Positions 1 to 12,118 of a DNA stretch of 64,000 nt are shown here, in pieces. The stretch covers positions 19,836,031 through 19,900,030 of the forward strand of contig CM060484.1 in NCBI GenBank assembly GCA_030544235.1. Reading direction: 5' to 3'. The stretch is from Lepturacanthus savala. Its lineage: Eukaryota > Chordata > Actinopteri > Scombriformes > Trichiuridae. The translations under genes were made by a program, and so were the position numbers. The notes beneath the pieces were generated by a model. The model did not search any database. It saw only the letters and a list, made by a program, of their open reading frames with translations, and was not told where the DNA came from. Position 1 is the first letter of the stretch, and each line of letters opens with the position of its first letter.

Positions 1-1162
1 AACATTCCAACACCCTCATTTGGCCAAACATGAAAAATTTACATAAGCGTCCATTTTTCTATAGGAATACATCCTTCCTACAGCACTGCACTAGTCTATC
101 AAAATACAGATCCTTTCCAAAAAATTAGAATATCAAGAAAACCCTTTTTTTTCATAATTCCATTCAAAATCATTACATGCAATGTAAAGTATGTATGGAT
201 CTAATCTATTAATGTTTTTTTTTAAGGAATTATGAAAAAAGAAGAGCTTTTCTATGAGATGTATTTGTATTCATACATTTTAAGAATTTTAACCTTTTAA
301 ACGTCAGTTTTTGTAATGATGCCACTTGTTTTTATAAAATAAAAAAACACAAATGTATTTACTACTATACAAGGGAGACTTTAAGGGGTATACATTCTGG
401 GACATGTTAATGATAAGTCGCATCATTGATTTTGATAGATTTCTAATAAAATATATGTGCACTTTTCCAAATATGGCTATAGCAAAATCACAACCAACAT
501 TACTGGAAAAATAAAACCATAAAGGTCCTGTTAGTTCACTAGTGTTTATTGGGGATAAGAAGGATGAACTGTATGATGGTTTTATTGCTTTGTCTACTGC
601 GATTTACAATTGCAATACTCTTTTTAGAGATATCTTTTAGATAGTTTTAGAGATATCGTTACAAATCTGATGAGTATATTTGAATCTAACTAAAACACAG
701 CTCCTACCTTCACATAATCCTTCCAAATCATACTGATTTTAAAAAGAATATATTTCATTAGCCGGTGAACTTGCTTGCACACACAGTCATTAATTGACAG
801 ACAGACGCTGCCGTTATTGATCTCTGTCTGGGCTCTTAAACACTTTCCGAGGTTTAGTGGAGCGATTGCATAAAAGCTGCACATGTTGCTGATTTGTAAA
901 GATGATCTCCCTGCTGTTTCAGGTATTTGCACTTCATTTATCTCCTGTTGAAAAGCCGCAGGCCCACATGTATGTGTCAAATACTAAGCCGCACAGAAAT
1001 GGCAGGCTGTGTTGAGCCTGGGAGAAAGATTTCACTAAGCAAACAATGATTTTGGTCTTTTAAGCAACACTTAATATGTGTGAGATAAAGCAGATGCACA
1101 TAATCTCTGCCAGACTTCAAAATTAGATTCACTTATTTTTATAATGACAATGGATGAATGCA

Positions 1163-1203
<41 letters not shown>

Positions 1204-2776
1204 GATATAGTATCACTTGTACAGCAATCATGAATGGATTCTGCTTTTTAGCGTCTCTCAGCTCTTTATTTTGCTTTTAGGGCTCCAAACTTTACTGTTT
1301 TGGTTCATTAGTGTTGTTTCCATTTGCAGGAGACAGCTGTTTTTAATCAAGCAGTTTAACTGTATCCTACTTACCCAGCACCAAGCAGTGAACAAATAAA
1401 GTTAGCGACCAGCTGCACCATTTAGCAGCTAAAGAACCAGATATTTTTCTCGGGAGTTTGTGGAGACCAGAATATTTGTTCAATTATCACGTGGGCACAA
1501 ACATGAATACAGATGAATGTGGCTCTGTACATGCTGGATGTGTAAATGGGGAAACTGTGAATACGCAATTGTCAGGTGAACCTTTTACTGTCAAATGTGA
1601 GCTGTAAATGTCTTTACAGTTTATATGATGCCAAAATTCGTATAGCACACGTAAAGATGTTCAAAAATGACATGTGGTTCACATTCCATATTTATATTTA
1701 AATTATTTATATATGAAATGTATTAGAACTAGAATTTTGATGGGCAAATAGAAGTAATTTTGGAAAAGGAGCAGGTTGAAGCCTTGACTTTTAACTTGAA
1801 GGTTTTTTTTTAAAATTATTTTTACATATGTTCAAGTTGGAGCTTGTTTAATGTTGATGTCTGACATGATAAAAGTATAAATATATGTGAAAATCACCAC
1901 TATTTATACTGTTAAATCCTTCTTGTTGTTCCAGAAAGCAAAAAAATACACAATAAAGAGTCCGAAATGTTGTGAAACAGTCTGAAAAACTATTTTGAAT
2001 CCCGCATTTACTTTCCTCCGAAAGCTCTTTTCTTTTCCTTGCAGTCACCTCAAACGTAATGAGTAGGTGCTAAATGGGTGAGCAATGTATTTCTGTTTAG
2101 AGGGTGAAAATGTGAGGAATTTCTTGTGCACGTCAGGTATCCCCGCTCTTATGGCTTCAGTTATGACTCCCACATGCCGGTCATTCATGGATACATACAT
2201 GTACTTTTCTCATGGAGGTGATTTATTTTAAGGTATTTATGGTGATGCATCTCCCGGACTGTTGTGGAAACACATCAGATCGGTTAAAGTGATAGAAAAG
2301 AAACTGCGCAAACAAACAAAAACAATTTGCATATTTGGAGTCTGAGCGGGAGAAACTAATTTCCTTCATATATACACCCCGTTTGACCTTTGACCCCTGG
2401 TGTTTGACCTCCCGCTGGCCTGCAGCATGCAGACTACCACAGGAAATGCTCCCCGCAGAGAGTGGGCAGCCGGGTCCTAATGTGGGCTGTGACCTTTGAC
2501 CCGCTCCAGGATTTGATTGGCAGCTGAGCAATGCAAATAACACACTGGTCACTGAGGGAAACTGTAGAGCTGGAGGACTCATTAGTTCTATGACTGGCTC
2601 ATGTTTGCTTGTAGATGTTCCTGTTTTTGGCAGACATGTCACCATACGGGCCGGACATGTGCTGTTTTCATGTTGTAGCGAGGCCACAGCTGTTTGACAT
2701 GAAATAATATGACAGGTCTAGAAGAAAGAAGCTTCTTTTCACAACCCAAACTACTCACAGGGAGAGTTAAGGGATG
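1..2776. other. Non-coding AT-rich sequence, no gene seen
   Basis: I see no recognisable exon here. Open frames are short and their translations resemble nothing I know. The stretch holds one AT microsatellite and otherwise unique-looking AT-rich DNA. A GC-richer patch near 2390-2560 is rich in TGACCT/TTTGACC half-sites on both strands, which resemble nuclear-receptor half-sites. By comparison with human gene order it should lie upstream of lhfpl2. Confidence 0.6.
1164..1200. repeat. (AT)n microsatellite
   Basis: Uninterrupted alternating AT of about 37 bases, seen directly. Likely length-polymorphic. Confidence 0.95.
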
Positions 2777-3075
2777 TTTAAAGGAATACTTTCACCTTCT
2801 GGGGAATACAGGTATTTGCTTTCTCGAGGTGAGTTACAGGAGACCATCAATGCACTCGTATGATTTTTCCAGGAAATATGTAATAGTTTATCCACATTGA
2901 GTGTCTCAGGATAGAGGATGTTTTATTGATTGCAGCGTCCCCTGAGCCAAATTCGTGATGTGTGATAGTGGACTATGCAAATAATTGACTTGACTGATCC
3001 AGATGTTAACTTAGCTTAGCATAAAGACTGGAAGCAGGGGGAAACTGCTAGCCTAGCTTTGTCTAAAAAATAAAA
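2777..3075 (+). repeat. Inverted-repeat element with TTTAAAGGAATA end, copy 1
   Basis: Begins with TTTAAAGGAATACTTTCACC and carries the internal block TTAGCTTAGCATAAAGACTGG followed by GGGGGAAACTGCTAGCCTAGC. The same blocks occur at 24487-25226, where both ends are visible. I recall this as a common interspersed repeat of percomorph genomes. The right end is not clearly preserved here, so the end coordinate is approximate. Confidence 0.6.
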
Positions 3076-3104
3076 TCTGTTTCTGATGACACTTTCCTTA
3101 AAGG

Positions 3105-3185
3105 ATTTACATTCAATTTCTGACAAGTGCGATCCACTAGATGTTGCTAAATGCCTTTTAAATCTTACGCACTGTACATTTAAGC
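3105..3185 (+). repeat. Short interspersed repeat, pair with 18470-18540
   Basis: The stretch around GATCCACTAGATGTTGCTAA and the following CTTACGCACTGTACATTTAA matches 18470-18540 (TTCCACTAGTTGCTGCTAAA ... CTCACACAATGCACCTTTA). It looks like a fragment of a dispersed element. Its class is unknown. Confidence 0.5.
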
Positions 3186-6100
3186 CCTTTTAGAATTATA
3201 AAGCACTATATTTAAAGACATTCACAGACATAGATTCTTATGCTGCAGATCTCCACAAGTTATCTCCTTGCTGAGATTGAAAAAACAATAATCCTCTAAC
3301 TCTATCAACTCTATCACAGTCTTTATCAGCAGATGTTTGCTCAATTGAGCCGGAGACAGATGTTGTTGACTCATGAAATCAGTCACTGTTTGTCCATGAT
3401 GAAGAGACTGCAACGGGATTGAAAGCTTGAGTTGTGATTTGTCAGTCATTTGCACGGCAAAGAATGAGCTTTGATGCATATTTAATGAGATTTTTGGCCG
3501 TACTTTGCTTAATTATTTATATAGTAACCGTCAGTCCATATGGCTGCACAGAGGAGCTGTATAATGCCTCTTAGATGTTTAAATTTTAATCTTTTCCCCT
3601 CTTTTCTTTGTTTTTGAAGTGTAGGTGCGACTGTTTGAACTCACGTTTAAGTGTCTGCTCATAAAAGGACTAGTTTTTACTAAAGTGGCTGTTAAGAAGA
3701 ACTTAAATTGGAGATTTTGGTAATGGGCGACTACCAGGATACCACATGATTATTTCATGTTTCTGAGAAAGTGCCTCTCACATCACTGAGGCTGTAAATT
3801 CATCACTCGTTTGTTCTGTTAGTTTACTCTACAATCAAAACCCTGTGTTTCTGGGGGATGATGGGATAGTTCATTTAATTAGACGTTGCCGAGCGCTCCA
3901 CCGTTCCTCAGAAACCGAGGAGTTTCTCAGCTCGGCCGGGACCGCTGTTGCACTCCCCCCCCCGCCCCCGTCTGTGGTGAATTACCCCTCCTGACGAGTT
4001 ATTCCATCTTCCCTGCTTGTCATTAGAAGCTGCCGACCTCAGCGGTGTCACAACTTGTCTCCTCCTCGTGCCTTTTCAAAGTGGTTTCGGTGTGTCTTTC
4101 ACACTTTTAATCCTGCACTTTGACTCGGGGGGGGGGGCCCTGTGAAGTCCTGCCTCACAGAGAGTGACAAACACACTCTGGTTTGCCTCTGCTGTATCAA
4201 CACCGTGATTGGCCGGCTCTGACTTAGCCCTCCAACCTTTGTAGTGTTGTGTTTTTTCAGCTGTGACGGAGCTATGTGGCTCCAGTAGTGTGATGCCCCT
4301 GGAAGATATGACAGCGTAAAGAAGATATGAGCAGCATGCGCAAGGCTCAGATGTTTTGATGGTGAACACACGTGGGACCCAAGAACGGCTGCCACCCTTG
4401 ATTCCACTCCGGTATTTCCACAAGGAGAAGCTCTGAAGAAGTGGAATTCCAAACAAGATTGTGTCTCTCAGTGTGTGTGTGTGTGTGTGTGTGTGCTGCC
4501 CTGCCTGTGAAAACAGATTAAAATCATACTGACCACTTCAGCCAGGAATGTGTTGAACCTTGAGCCTCGAAGGGGGGAAATCCGACAGCTCATCACACCT
4601 AACAAAAAAGAAAAAGAAATCCCCCTCAGCGAGGGAGACCACAGCAGAGAAACTGATAAACAGAAAGCGCAGATCACATTGAACTAAACTGTTACTAAAG
4701 GAGGCATTACTAAATCAGACACTTTGATGATTAGGTACAAATTGTACCTAAAACATACAAACAAACGCTTTAGGAGATAAGTTCACTGTTGATTTGTAGC
4801 CTCAATAAAAGCTCTTTGTTGTTTGTTCTTCTTTTCTTTCCCATTAATCATCTCAGGACCCCTCACATTTATCTGCTGACCCTTCAGAAGGGGTCTGACC
4901 CCTAGGTTGAGAACCACAGGACTAAACTAGCTAATTGTATATAAAGTAGTTGCAGTGGTGGAAGGTAATTAAGGACATTTAGTCAATACTCAATTTGCAA
5001 TTTTAAGGTAGTTTCCATGAGTGTTTCTATCTGATGCTACTTTATACTTATACACTTCACTACATTTGACCAGAAGATTTGTATATTTCACATAAAATGA
5101 TTATACTTATATTATACTTTAATATTCTATTTCTATTCAATAAAATTGTTTCTCCTTTCTTTTTTGGGGGGGAAGGTATTTACACAGCAGCTCAATCTCG
5201 GTATTCTTTTTATTTAAAATAAATATAAAATAAATAATTCATTTAAATGAAGATATGGGTCATGTAGTATTAAAGTAATTGGAGCATTTCTTCCAGTTTG
5301 ACCCTGAACCAGAAGGAGCCAGAGTAACAATGATCCCAGGAACTGGACAGATAACATCAGGGCTGTTATTATTGACAATAACTGTGGAGATGTTTAGCCA
5401 GAAACTCCCTGACGGAGTCATGAAACTTCCCTTTGTGCTTTCACTCCATTCATGTCTCATCTGACCGACCGAGCGGCGCAGATAAGACGGCACAGAGGTC
5501 CCGGCACCACTTGTTTCCCTCCTAGTCACAACAGTCTGAAAATAGTCCATTCACGCTCATTTGCTGTCGTGCAAAGCATGCAGAAATATACAAAAGTTGT
5601 TGTTTCGCGCCATTCCTGTTGTCGGAACGGGCCAACAGCACATCATTACACCGCCCACTGTGAACAGGTGCCATATATTCCTGTTGAATTTGGCTAGAAT
5701 TAGACTGGGAATGGCAATGGGAGATGGCACAGGCATAGACGCATATCTGGATGTCTGGAAATAATGCTAAATATGGCTGCTTTCTGCTGTGCAGACGGAC
5801 GTGTCGGACCTCCAGAATGTGAGCTATCTGCACCGACTCATATTAGACGTGGGTCCCTGGCTCAGCTGTTCGTCTCCCGATAAAGGTTAAGTCTGAGATT
5901 TAGAGAGAATGTGACACGTAGGCCATGTAATACTGTGCGAATAGCTCGTCTTTACCGGCTGGTAATCAGAGACGGGGATGTAACGTGCTAAGACAACAAA
6001 AATCTCCCTCAGCTGCTTTACACTGATGACAGGATGTTCAATTAATCACTGAATTACTAATACGTTTAGAGAGGAAATTCAATTTTGATCGATTTTGATG

Positions 6101-6741
6101 CTGTTGAGACTTTGCTGAGCTCACTAGCTGGCTGTCAACCAAAAGGCTGTCCAGTCCTGGCCAGCACGGAACCCCGAGGATGTGATTAGTCCATTAAAAA
6201 AGAAAAAGAAACCTAGTGTCATATTCTAAAGAGATATACAAGGGGAATTCATCTTCAAAAATTGGACCATTTACAATTTTAAGTATAAGAGTGATATTGT
6301 AAGGGTAAGAATTGAACCTTTAACCCCGGTTGTACATGAGTTTCCTATAGTAGCATATATAAAGACACCATGCATAGTATAATCTGCTTCCCTGTTCAGC
6401 TTCACTGAAAAGGTTGTGACCTAAGAATATATCTGTTCAGTTTGACTACATCTGACAGCTGAAGCCTTATACTGGCGTCAACTTTTGCATATACCTTTGA
6501 ATACAAACTTTGAAATACACGTTTGTAGGACTGGATTGTGTTTGTTATCATATGGACAAATGGTCACTTTTAAGACAGAAGTGAAAAACTGTTCTTTAGC
6601 TTTTACTCCTGTTCATTTTAAATACTCAAATAAAGTTGAAGTACCTCAAAAATGTATTTACAGCTTGTAACAGTACAGTGGAAGAAGAAATTATACAATC
6701 TTGAAAATCTGACTGAAGTGAAAACCTACACTATCCACTAC

Positions 6742-6742
<1 letters not shown>
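3186..6742. other. Non-coding sequence with simple repeats and repeat fragments
   Basis: No exon recognised. Contents: a (GT)12 tract at 4471-4494; a run of nine G at about 4129-4137; a fragment at 4848-4926 ending in AGGTTGAGAACCACAGGAC, a phrase I recall from the ends of dispersed fish repeats; and the fragment at 4950-5125 listed separately. The remainder shows no structure I can name. Confidence 0.5.
4950..5125 (+). repeat. Fragment of dispersed 'TACTTTATACTT' repeat
   Basis: The sequence GCAGTGGTGGAAGGTAATTA followed by CTACTTTATACTTATACACT and TTCACTACATTTGACC resembles a repeat I recall as abundant in teleosts. Related pieces in this window are at 55655-55815 and 61978-62075. Family name and class not determined. 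Confidence 0.45.

Positions 6743-6825
<83 letters not shown>
6743..6825. repeat. (AT)n microsatellite, 83 bases
   Basis: Long uninterrupted alternating AT about 100 bases left of the Tc1-type element. It is the longest AT tract in the window and is likely unstable in length and able to extrude a cruciform. Confidence 0.95.
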
Positions 6826-6829
<4 letters not shown>

Positions 6830-6922
6830 AAAATGTAATTATTTATTATTATTCTGGACTCATCAGGTGCAATAACCTAACTAACTATATACTATACTAT
6901 ACTATAGTATATACTACTATAC

Positions 6923-8134
6923 TACATACACTCACTCACCTGTCCAACTGCTTATTAACACTTAATTTCTAATCAGCCAATCACATGGCGGCAACTCAGT
7001 GCATTTAGGCATGTAGACATGGTCAAGACAATCTCCTGCAGTTCAAACCAAGCATCAGTATGGGGAAGAAAGGTGATTTGAGTGACTTTGAACGTGACAT
7101 GGTTGTTGGTGCCAGAAGGGCTGGTCTGAGTATTTCACAAACTGCTGATCTACTGGGATTTTCACGCACAACCATCTCTAGGGTTTACAGAGAATGGTCC
7201 GAAAAAGAAAAAATATCCAGTGAGCAGCAGTTCTGTGGGTGGAAATGCCTTGTTGATGCCAGAGGTCAGAGGAGAATGGCCAGACTGGTTCGAGCTGATA
7301 GAAATGCAACAGTGACTCAAATAACCACCCGTTACAACCAAGGTAGAAAGAAGAGCATCTCTGAACGCACAGTACGTCGAACTTTGAGGCAGATGGGCTA
7401 CAGCAGCAGAAGACCACGCCGGGTGCCACTCCTTTCAGCTAAGAACAGGAAACTGAGGCTACAATTTGCACAAGCTCATTGAAATTGGACAAAAGAAGAT
7501 TGGAAAAACGTTGTCTGGTCTGATAAGTCTCGATTTCTGCTGCGACATTCGGATGGTAGGGTCAGAATTTGGCATCAACAACATGAAAGCATGGATCCAT
7601 CCTGCCTTGTATCAACGGTTCAGGCTGCTGGTGGTGGTGTAATGGTGTGGGGAATATTTTCTTGGCACTCTTTGGGCCCCTTGGTACCAATTGAGCATTG
7701 TTGCAATGCCACAGCCTACCTGAGTATTGTTGCTGACCATGTCCATCCCTTTATGACCACAATGTACCCAACTTCTGCTACTTTCAGCAGGATAATGCAC
7801 CATGTCATAAAGCTGGAATCATCTCAGACTGGTTTCTTGAACATGACAATGAGTTCACTGTACTCAAATGGCCTCCACAGTCACCAGATCTCAATCCAAT
7901 AGAGCATCTTTGGGATGTGGTGGAACGGGAGATTCGCATCATGGATATGCAGCCGACAAATCTGCACCAACTGTGTGATGCCATCATGTCAATATGGACC
8001 AAACTCTCTGAGGAATGCTTCCAGCACCTTGTTGAATCTATGCCACGAAGAATTGAGGCAGTTCTGAAGGCAAAAGGGGGTCCAACCTGTTACTAGCATG
8101 GTGGACCTAATAAAGTGGTCGGTGAGTGTATGTA
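6923..8134 (+). mobile_element. Tc1/mariner DD36E (Incomer-like) transposon, defective
   Basis: An identical 13-bp terminal sequence occurs in opposite orientation at 6923-6935 and 8122-8134, each ending in TA, the target expected for Tc1/mariner. Between them lies one degenerate transposase gene. The right end continues inward as CGGTCGGTGAGTG preceded by a TTTATTAGG-type stretch on the other strand. The left end lacks that inner part and passes directly into CACCTGTCCAACTG, so the left inverted repeat appears to carry a deletion of about 20 bases. The element sits beside an 83-base AT tract. The family assignment rests on the catalytic spacing in the broken gene and on memory of the DD36E/Incomer group. 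Confidence 0.88.
7060..8096 (+). pseudogene. Tc1-type transposase pseudogene (DD36E)
   Basis: An intact copy would cut and paste the element in the nucleus. The ATG at 7060 opens a frame with a paired-like helix-turn-helix region (LSDFERDMVVGARRAG, then ISQTADLLGFSRTTISRVYR). A TGA at 7480-7482 interrupts it. The same frame continues after the stop with W-S-D, whose Asp codon at 7522-7524 is the first catalytic residue. A small deletion near 7770-7785 then shifts the frame, so that QQDNAPCH (Asp 7791-7793) and NPIEHLWD (Glu 7902-7904) lie in the +3 frame, ending at TAG 8094-8096. Thirty-six residues separate the second Asp and the Glu, hence DD36E. At least one stop and one frameshift make it inactive. 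Confidence 0.92.
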
Positions 8135-8659
8135 TATATAGGTCAGTGATAAAACTGCCATGTGGTGTAACCCTAAAAACTTGGTACCAGATAGTTTAAC
8201 TCTCTTAAAAAGGTTTTAAACATTACAAACACATATCAACCAGTTTTATATTCTATTTGTCTAGGTAGATTATATGTGTGAAATAAATGTGTGATTATAT
8301 GTGTGAAATTTATTATTCTTTCTCAGTTACACTATTTGCCATTTACCGTCAAATAGTCACACAAAATCATGATTTTTGTATTTATGTAATTTATTTAAGT
8401 AATTTATATAAGTATATAATGCACTTTTAAATATCAAGAAACTCACTCATACAATGTACATTTTGAGAGACCTGAAAAATGCTTCTTCAAACTCCCTTTT
8501 AAAAAGTTTTGGACTTTCTCATCTTGCCAGTCATTATCTGTCACTGACCCACATTTCCTCACAAAGTAATTCTGACTCTGAACACGTTTCAGCTTCCATG
8601 AACCCCTTTAAAGCGTTGTTTCTGCATTTTTTAAATGCATAATCACCAGTATAGAATAT
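8135..8659. other. AT-rich spacer, nothing recognised
   Basis: AT-rich unique-looking sequence with several ATTTATTTAAGTAATTTAT-like short repetitions near 8370-8420. No coding or repeat signature was identified. Confidence 0.5.
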
Positions 8660-8739
8660 AGCTGCGATGGTAGGTGTGAGTAGTTGGATGGTAGTTGGTG
8701 ATGGGGGAGGGAGCTAACGGATCCAGTCACTCCCATCCA

Positions 8740-8770
<31 letters not shown>

Positions 8771-9015
8771 CTGGGCTGAGGGACGCAGCCATTCATTCTT
8801 CTGTGGTCCCGGGACAAAACGTGTAGGATGAACACTCACTGAGAAAAAAAAAAACAAGTCAGGATCCGGTCTGACACACTTCAAGTGCAAAAAAAAACAA
8901 CTTTCTTCTCAGGAGACACAAGAAGAATCTGCAAACGTGCTGGATTTCAGAGGCGAGCGTTCCAAAAAAAGAAAAGAAAGAAAGAAAAACGCACAGCCAG
9001 CAGCGGCAGATACGC
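8660..9015 (+). other. Candidate non-coding first exon (lhfpl2 exon 1a)
   Basis: The sequence changes from AT-rich to mixed, leader-like DNA and ends in a strong splice donor, ACGC followed by GTAAGT at 9016-9021. It has no long open frame; the only clear small one is ATG-AAC-ACT-CAC-TGA at 8828-8842. It contains a CAG repeat and A-rich runs. The next recognisable + strand gene is lhfpl2, whose leader exon has an acceptor at 46103-46104, so this could be its first exon, leaving an intron of about 37 kb. The start of transcription is unknown. It is inferred from sequence features alone; transcripts would settle it. Confidence 0.4.
8740..8766 (+). repeat. (CAG)9 trinucleotide repeat
   Basis: Nine uninterrupted CAG units seen directly, just upstream of or inside the candidate leader exon. 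Confidence 0.95.
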
Positions 9016-10457
9016 GTAAGTTCTCGGCTTTAACAGAAAATCTTCTTTAAAAAAAACAACAACAAAAAACTCGTTTTACTACAACAGCAACACAGAGGAA
9101 ACCCAGCTGTGAAGCTAGTTTTTCTTTGGAGACTCGCAGCCGCAGAAATGCGACTTTCACGCAACTTTTTCCACGTTTTCGTGTCAGGAGCTGTGAAGGG
9201 AAACTCGTGGCAGGAAAAGTCTCGCGGACTGATGCTTTGCCAGTCAGTGAATGCAGCAGAGTTAGGACTTGAACTCATCCAGGCTGACACCTCCTCACAT
9301 CTGATTAGTTTGACTCACGATATATGCGCCTCGTCTGTCTTTAAAATGGATGAGTATGCATGTTGTCTATTAAAGTAAATGGATATCTTTGCTCTGGATC
9401 TCCTGTAGATCTGCAACTATGAGGAGTATTTCTGACAATTAGTTTCTTTGGAATCATACTAGTTATACTATGCTACTATTGATATATTTTAGTGTTTAGT
9501 GTTTAGTGTTTAGTGTATTGTTAGATTTCAAAACATAAATGGACATTTTTTTATCACCTAATTACAATTGTGACCAATAAACATAATGGATGGTGTATTT
9601 TTTTGTGGTCAAACTACATGGTGACTTTGGTTCAAAACATATTTTGCATATATCTGCACTTAAATTTGATTTAATGTCATTTATATATACATTAAATAAG
9701 CAAATATACCAGTCAACTCCTAATATTCATTTTGCTTTCAATAATTTTTGCATCTCTCAATGTTTTATTTTGCATCTAAAGCATACCTGACCTCAAACGC
9801 CTGATCTAGTTTGTTACCTGAGTCCCGTTGGAGGTTTAAAGTTACTCCACTGTTGTAACTGCAGGAAAAAGTCTGTCAGATCTTTGACAAAGTGTGACAC
9901 AGATTCAGGTCTTTTGCTCGTGTTGTGTTTCAGCAGTGAACCTGAGAACGGGTCCTGCCTGTAAATCTGTGTTTATGTGCCAAACAGAGAGTTCTTCTGA
10001 GAAACCTGTTATTTTTTTCAAGTCTTTGGAGAACAGATTCGCAAAATCAGAAACATAGAATCATGTGTGTAAGGAAAGTAGGGCTTTCCAAACAATCGCT
10101 GATTTTTCTTTTTTCCCCACACGTGTTGCTCTTTATTGCAATATTTTAACTCCATGACAGACGTAGTATTGTTGTTCCAAACCTCAGTCACTGATTCGCT
10201 GTGGTAGGAAAGATCAGAGCCATATGAACGGTCTTGTTTCCATGTGGTGTTTTTTTTCTCTCTGCTGGTGAATTAACTGTCTATATGCAAAGTGTTTTGC
10301 CGATTTTTATAAATTGAACGTGCTAAATTGTTGTAGTTCCGTGTATTGTTGTCACATTACCAGCTGTGAAGCTGCAGCAGCGCTGCCGCAGCGTGGTCTC
10401 GGTCGTGAGTCTATATTCTGTAATTAGCTGAACCATTTCTTTGTAATTTCTACTTTT
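9016..10457. other. Probable lhfpl2 5' intron, unique-looking
   Basis: No exon recognised. A short tandem of AGTGTTT (four copies, 9491-9518) is visible. The rest is ordinary AT-rich intron-like sequence. Confidence 0.45.
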
Positions 10458-10692
10458 TTTACAAGCACGCAACTGACTTTCAGATGTGTAATGATGCTTA
10501 GGTCATCGCCGACTGAGTTACTAACATTAAAGATGGCGGTCAGTTGGAGTCCGTTGCTTAGTGGTTTGAGCGTATGTGCCAGGCAGCGCACGTGGTCCCT
10601 CAGGGCTCCGTGTTTGGCCCATTAAAAAAAGCTGGGCTTCATTCATTACGACCCTGCAGAACACTTCTTAGGCCACAAGAAAAGCTCCAATA
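10458..10692 (+). repeat. Local duplication, copy A (pairs with 12119-12341)
   Basis: Shares a colinear stretch with 12119-12341, including GATGTGTAATGATGCTTAGG, TTAAAGATGGCGGTCAGTTG, CTTAGTGGTTTGAGCGTATG and TGTTTGGCCCATTAAA. The block GCTTAGTGGTTTGAGCG resembles a tRNA A-box, so the unit may derive from a tRNA-type SINE, but no good B-box is visible. It was duplicated in direct orientation at a spacing of about 1.65 kb. Confidence 0.75.
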
Positions 10693-11897
10693 CATGCGTC
10701 TCTCTGCCTTTGGCAGACTGGTCGCGCAGATGCTTTGGAAAAGTTCTTTAATGCTTCTTTTTTTCATGCCTAAACAGAATGGTAAACTTTCAAAGCATGG
10801 AAAAAATATTACCAGCCTCCCTTTTTTTTTGCTCAATGCAGATGATGCTGATTCTTATAATACAAAAAAATAAAGCAAAAACTTTAACCGCTAACCCATT
10901 CATGCAGTCTTCATCCTTTCTGTGCTTTCCTGAGCTTTGATGTCTGTGCTTTTGTCATTAATCCTTGATCCTGGTTGTAGTTTTCTGAGATCGTTGAGTA
11001 TATTTCTCCTGGAATGAGGAATATTTTCAGTGGAGGAGTTGATCTACATCTTCTCATTTCGATCCTAAATAAGCACTTGACTTTTTTTGGCATCGGTGAG
11101 AGTAAATATCATTGAGTGGTCGCGCTGATGGAAATCAGACCTCACCACTATCAGTGTTCATCTGAAACCGAACCCGGGACCGTGGTGTCACCATGTCCGG
11201 AGTGTGAAATCCGCTAACTGAACGGCTGCACCCCCCCGTGTCAAAGGTCAAGCCAGATGACTCTGGCCGGCTGGGGCTAACATCTGGAATACAGTTTGGC
11301 TCCGCTGTAGATATCCTCTAGTGTAGATGGACCCGATAACAAGGCTGGTTTATTTGCTCCGTATTTCCCTCAGACTACTGTAACTTTTGCACTTGTACAT
11401 TATGGAGTTAGTCTTCACATTCCCAGAAACATCTGTTTTTCACAATCAGTTTTTTTCTTCTTTTTTTTTGTGGTCATTATTTCGCCCCACAATATCCTTT
11501 TGTGTCTCAGTGAGAGTGCGGTCAATAAAACTTTCAACAGGAGCATCTAGGAAGTGCTCTAATGAAACCAGTGCATCACAGAGGGTTTTTTCATACCCTA
11601 AACATTGTTTATATGGCTATAAAATTGACGTAATATGAGGAAGACTTGTCTCGAAATTCAGATGGATCTAAAGTGGGTCACATTACGTTATAAGGTTTTC
11701 CATTCCAGGCTTCTAAAAGGAGTGTTTCTGAGTGAATTAAAAGCAGCCGTGTGTCCGAGTTTGTTTCTTTTTTTTTGTAGAGACGGTTCAGAGTTGGGTT
11801 GTTTTACCAGTTCTAGGAAAAGTCTGTCTCACCGCCCGCACAGCACAGAACAAAGAGAAAAGCTTCCCAGGGAGCTTTGTTCTTAGGCATTTCTCAT
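10693..11897. other. Probable lhfpl2 5' intron, nothing specific
   Basis: Open frames here are short and unlike known proteins. There are T-rich runs near 11452-11470 and 11765-11777. No repeat family was recognised. Confidence 0.45.
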
Positions 11898-12118
11898 TAT
11901 TATAGAACTCTAATGATTAGTTGATTGACAGAAAGTCAACAGCTATTTTTTTGTAATCGAATAACCGTCTTATCGTCTTTTAAGTAGAAATTACAGCGGA
12001 CAGCTTCTCGGATGTGAAGATTTGATGCTTTTTTCATTGTCATACATGAGAGGAAACCAAATATATTTTGGTTTTGGAAAGTCAGACAAAATCAAGACAT
12101 TGGAAGTGTGGGAAATCT
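11898..12118 (+). repeat. hAT-type short element, fragment 1
   Basis: Contains GATTAGTTGATTGACAGAAA, then CGTCTTTTAAGTAGAAAT and a TTTTTTCATTGTCAT block, phrases repeated at 12345-12600. It belongs to the hAT-like family whose complete copy with target duplication is at 21713-21959, or to a close relative. Ends are degraded. Confidence 0.6.

Noticed and set aside
4731..4751. Near-palindrome TAGGTACAAATTGTACCTA
   Set aside because: Isolated and short; such palindromes are expected by chance in AT-rich DNA of this length.
10560..10640. tRNA gene suggested by the A-box-like GCTTAGTGGTTTGAGCG
   Set aside because: No matching B-box or cloverleaf; more likely a decayed SINE head or chance.
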